Assembly (NCBI RefSeq): GCF_905207245.1
Contig: NZ_CAJLKP010000110.1
Coordinates: 1 to 14,108 of the forward strand
DNA: 14,108 bases
Source: an uncultured Bacteroides sp.
GTDB lineage: Bacteria; Bacteroidota; Bacteroidia; Bacteroidales; Bacteroidaceae
Direction of reading: 5' to 3'
The notes beneath the pieces are model-generated. The model saw only the letters and a list, made by a program, of their open reading frames with translations, did not search any database and was not told the origin of the DNA. A program made the position numbers and the translations under genes. Each line of letters opens with the position of its first letter. The stretch's first letter is position 1. Shown piece after piece: positions 13,706 to 14,108 of this stretch.

Positions 13706-14108
13706 TTACTTCTTTCCAGCTTCCATTTGCTCTTTCAAAGCAGCCAGAGCGTCGATGTCGCCCAGAGTAGTAGAAGCAGCCTGGTTTTGAATAGCCGGAG
13801 CGTCTTCTCTCTTATTGCCAGCCGGCTTCTTACCAGCAGCCTTCTTTTCTGCTCTTTCTTCTGCCTTTGCAGCATCTTCGAAGATACGGCTGTGAGAAAG
13901 AATGATACGCTTAGCATCTTTGTTGAACTCGATAACCTTGAATGACAGTTTCTCGTCCATCTGAGCCTGAGAACCATCTTCCTTAACGAGGTGTTTCGGA
14001 GTAGCGAAACCTTCTACGCCATAAGGCAGAGCAACAACAGCACCCTTATCCAGCATTTCGATGATAGTACCTTCGTGTACAGAACCTACAGTAAATACAG
14101 TTTCGAAT
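13706..14108 (-). CDS. rpsA: Ribosomal protein S1, C-terminal part
   Basis: The 3' end of the S1 gene; the 5' part lies beyond the right edge, and the frame stays open to 14108. About 133 residues are visible. The first part (VGSVHEGTIIEMLDKGAVVALP and GVEGFATPKHL) is a typical S1/OB-fold RNA-binding repeat, with the closing strands FKVIEFNKDAKRIILSHSRIFED. After it comes a tail of about 54 residues rich in A, K and E (AKAEERAEKKAAGKK, then DIDALAALKEQMEAGKK), which is a Bacteroidetes-type extension rather than a further repeat. S1 binds mRNA and helps the 30S subunit begin translation, which matters in a phylum with weak Shine-Dalgarno sites. A good terminator follows. Confidence 0.95.
   Translation of the reverse strand, partial: FETVFTVGSVHEGTIIEMLDKGAVVALPYGVEGFATPKHLVKEDGSQAQMDEKLSFKVIEFNKDAKRIILSHSRIFEDAAKAEERAEKKAAGKKPAGNKREDAPAIQNQAASTTLGDIDALAALKEQMEAGKK

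Overview
The window looks like ordinary chromosome from a Bacteroidales bacterium, most likely a gut Bacteroides. Three things point there. Upstream regions carry the Bacteroides -7 promoter consensus TAnnTTTG with AT-rich leaders and weak Shine-Dalgarno sequences. SecA is about 1100 residues long, as in this phylum. Several lineage-restricted families are present: a DUF6340-like lipoprotein, a DUF3810 membrane protein and a lone type-IX-sorting-like C-terminal domain. I cannot name the species. I see no insertion sequence, phage, integrase, CRISPR array, tRNA or rRNA.

Layout, left to right. Plus strand: secA (154-3447), a lipoprotein (3592-4701) and a small acidic protein (4767-5213), each with its own likely promoter. 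A 36-base perfect palindrome with T-runs on both strands (5259-5294) separates them from the convergent valS (minus, 5316-7949). Upstream of valS on the same strand is a zinc-ribbon plus membrane protein (8014-8655). A short divergent promoter region follows. Then come a DUF3810 HExxH membrane protein (8770-9831) and mazG (9844-10638) on the plus strand, joined across a duplicated 14-base AT-rich unit. A long inverted repeat (10640-10719) closes mazG against the minus-strand genes beyond.

The minus-strand group 12558 to 10730 is a likely four-gene operon. Its order is a secreted lone sorting-domain-like protein, an ECF sigma factor, a one-TM putative anti-sigma protein and a small Spy/CpxP-like secreted protein. 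It has the best promoter in the window (TTTG, 20 bases, TATATTTG). It reads as a cell-envelope sensing module and is the most interesting part of the window. Next are rnz (12644-13558), with a -7 element only 7 bases before its start codon, and the 3' end of rpsA (ribosomal protein S1), cut by the right edge.

Most genes are housekeeping: protein export (SecA), translation (ValS, S1), tRNA 3'-end processing (RNase Z) and nucleotide-pool cleaning (MazG). No clearly new defence or biosynthetic system is visible. The points worth a second look are the ECF operon, the uncharacterised membrane proteins, and several long or tandem intergenic repeats that serve as, or sit beside, transcription signals.
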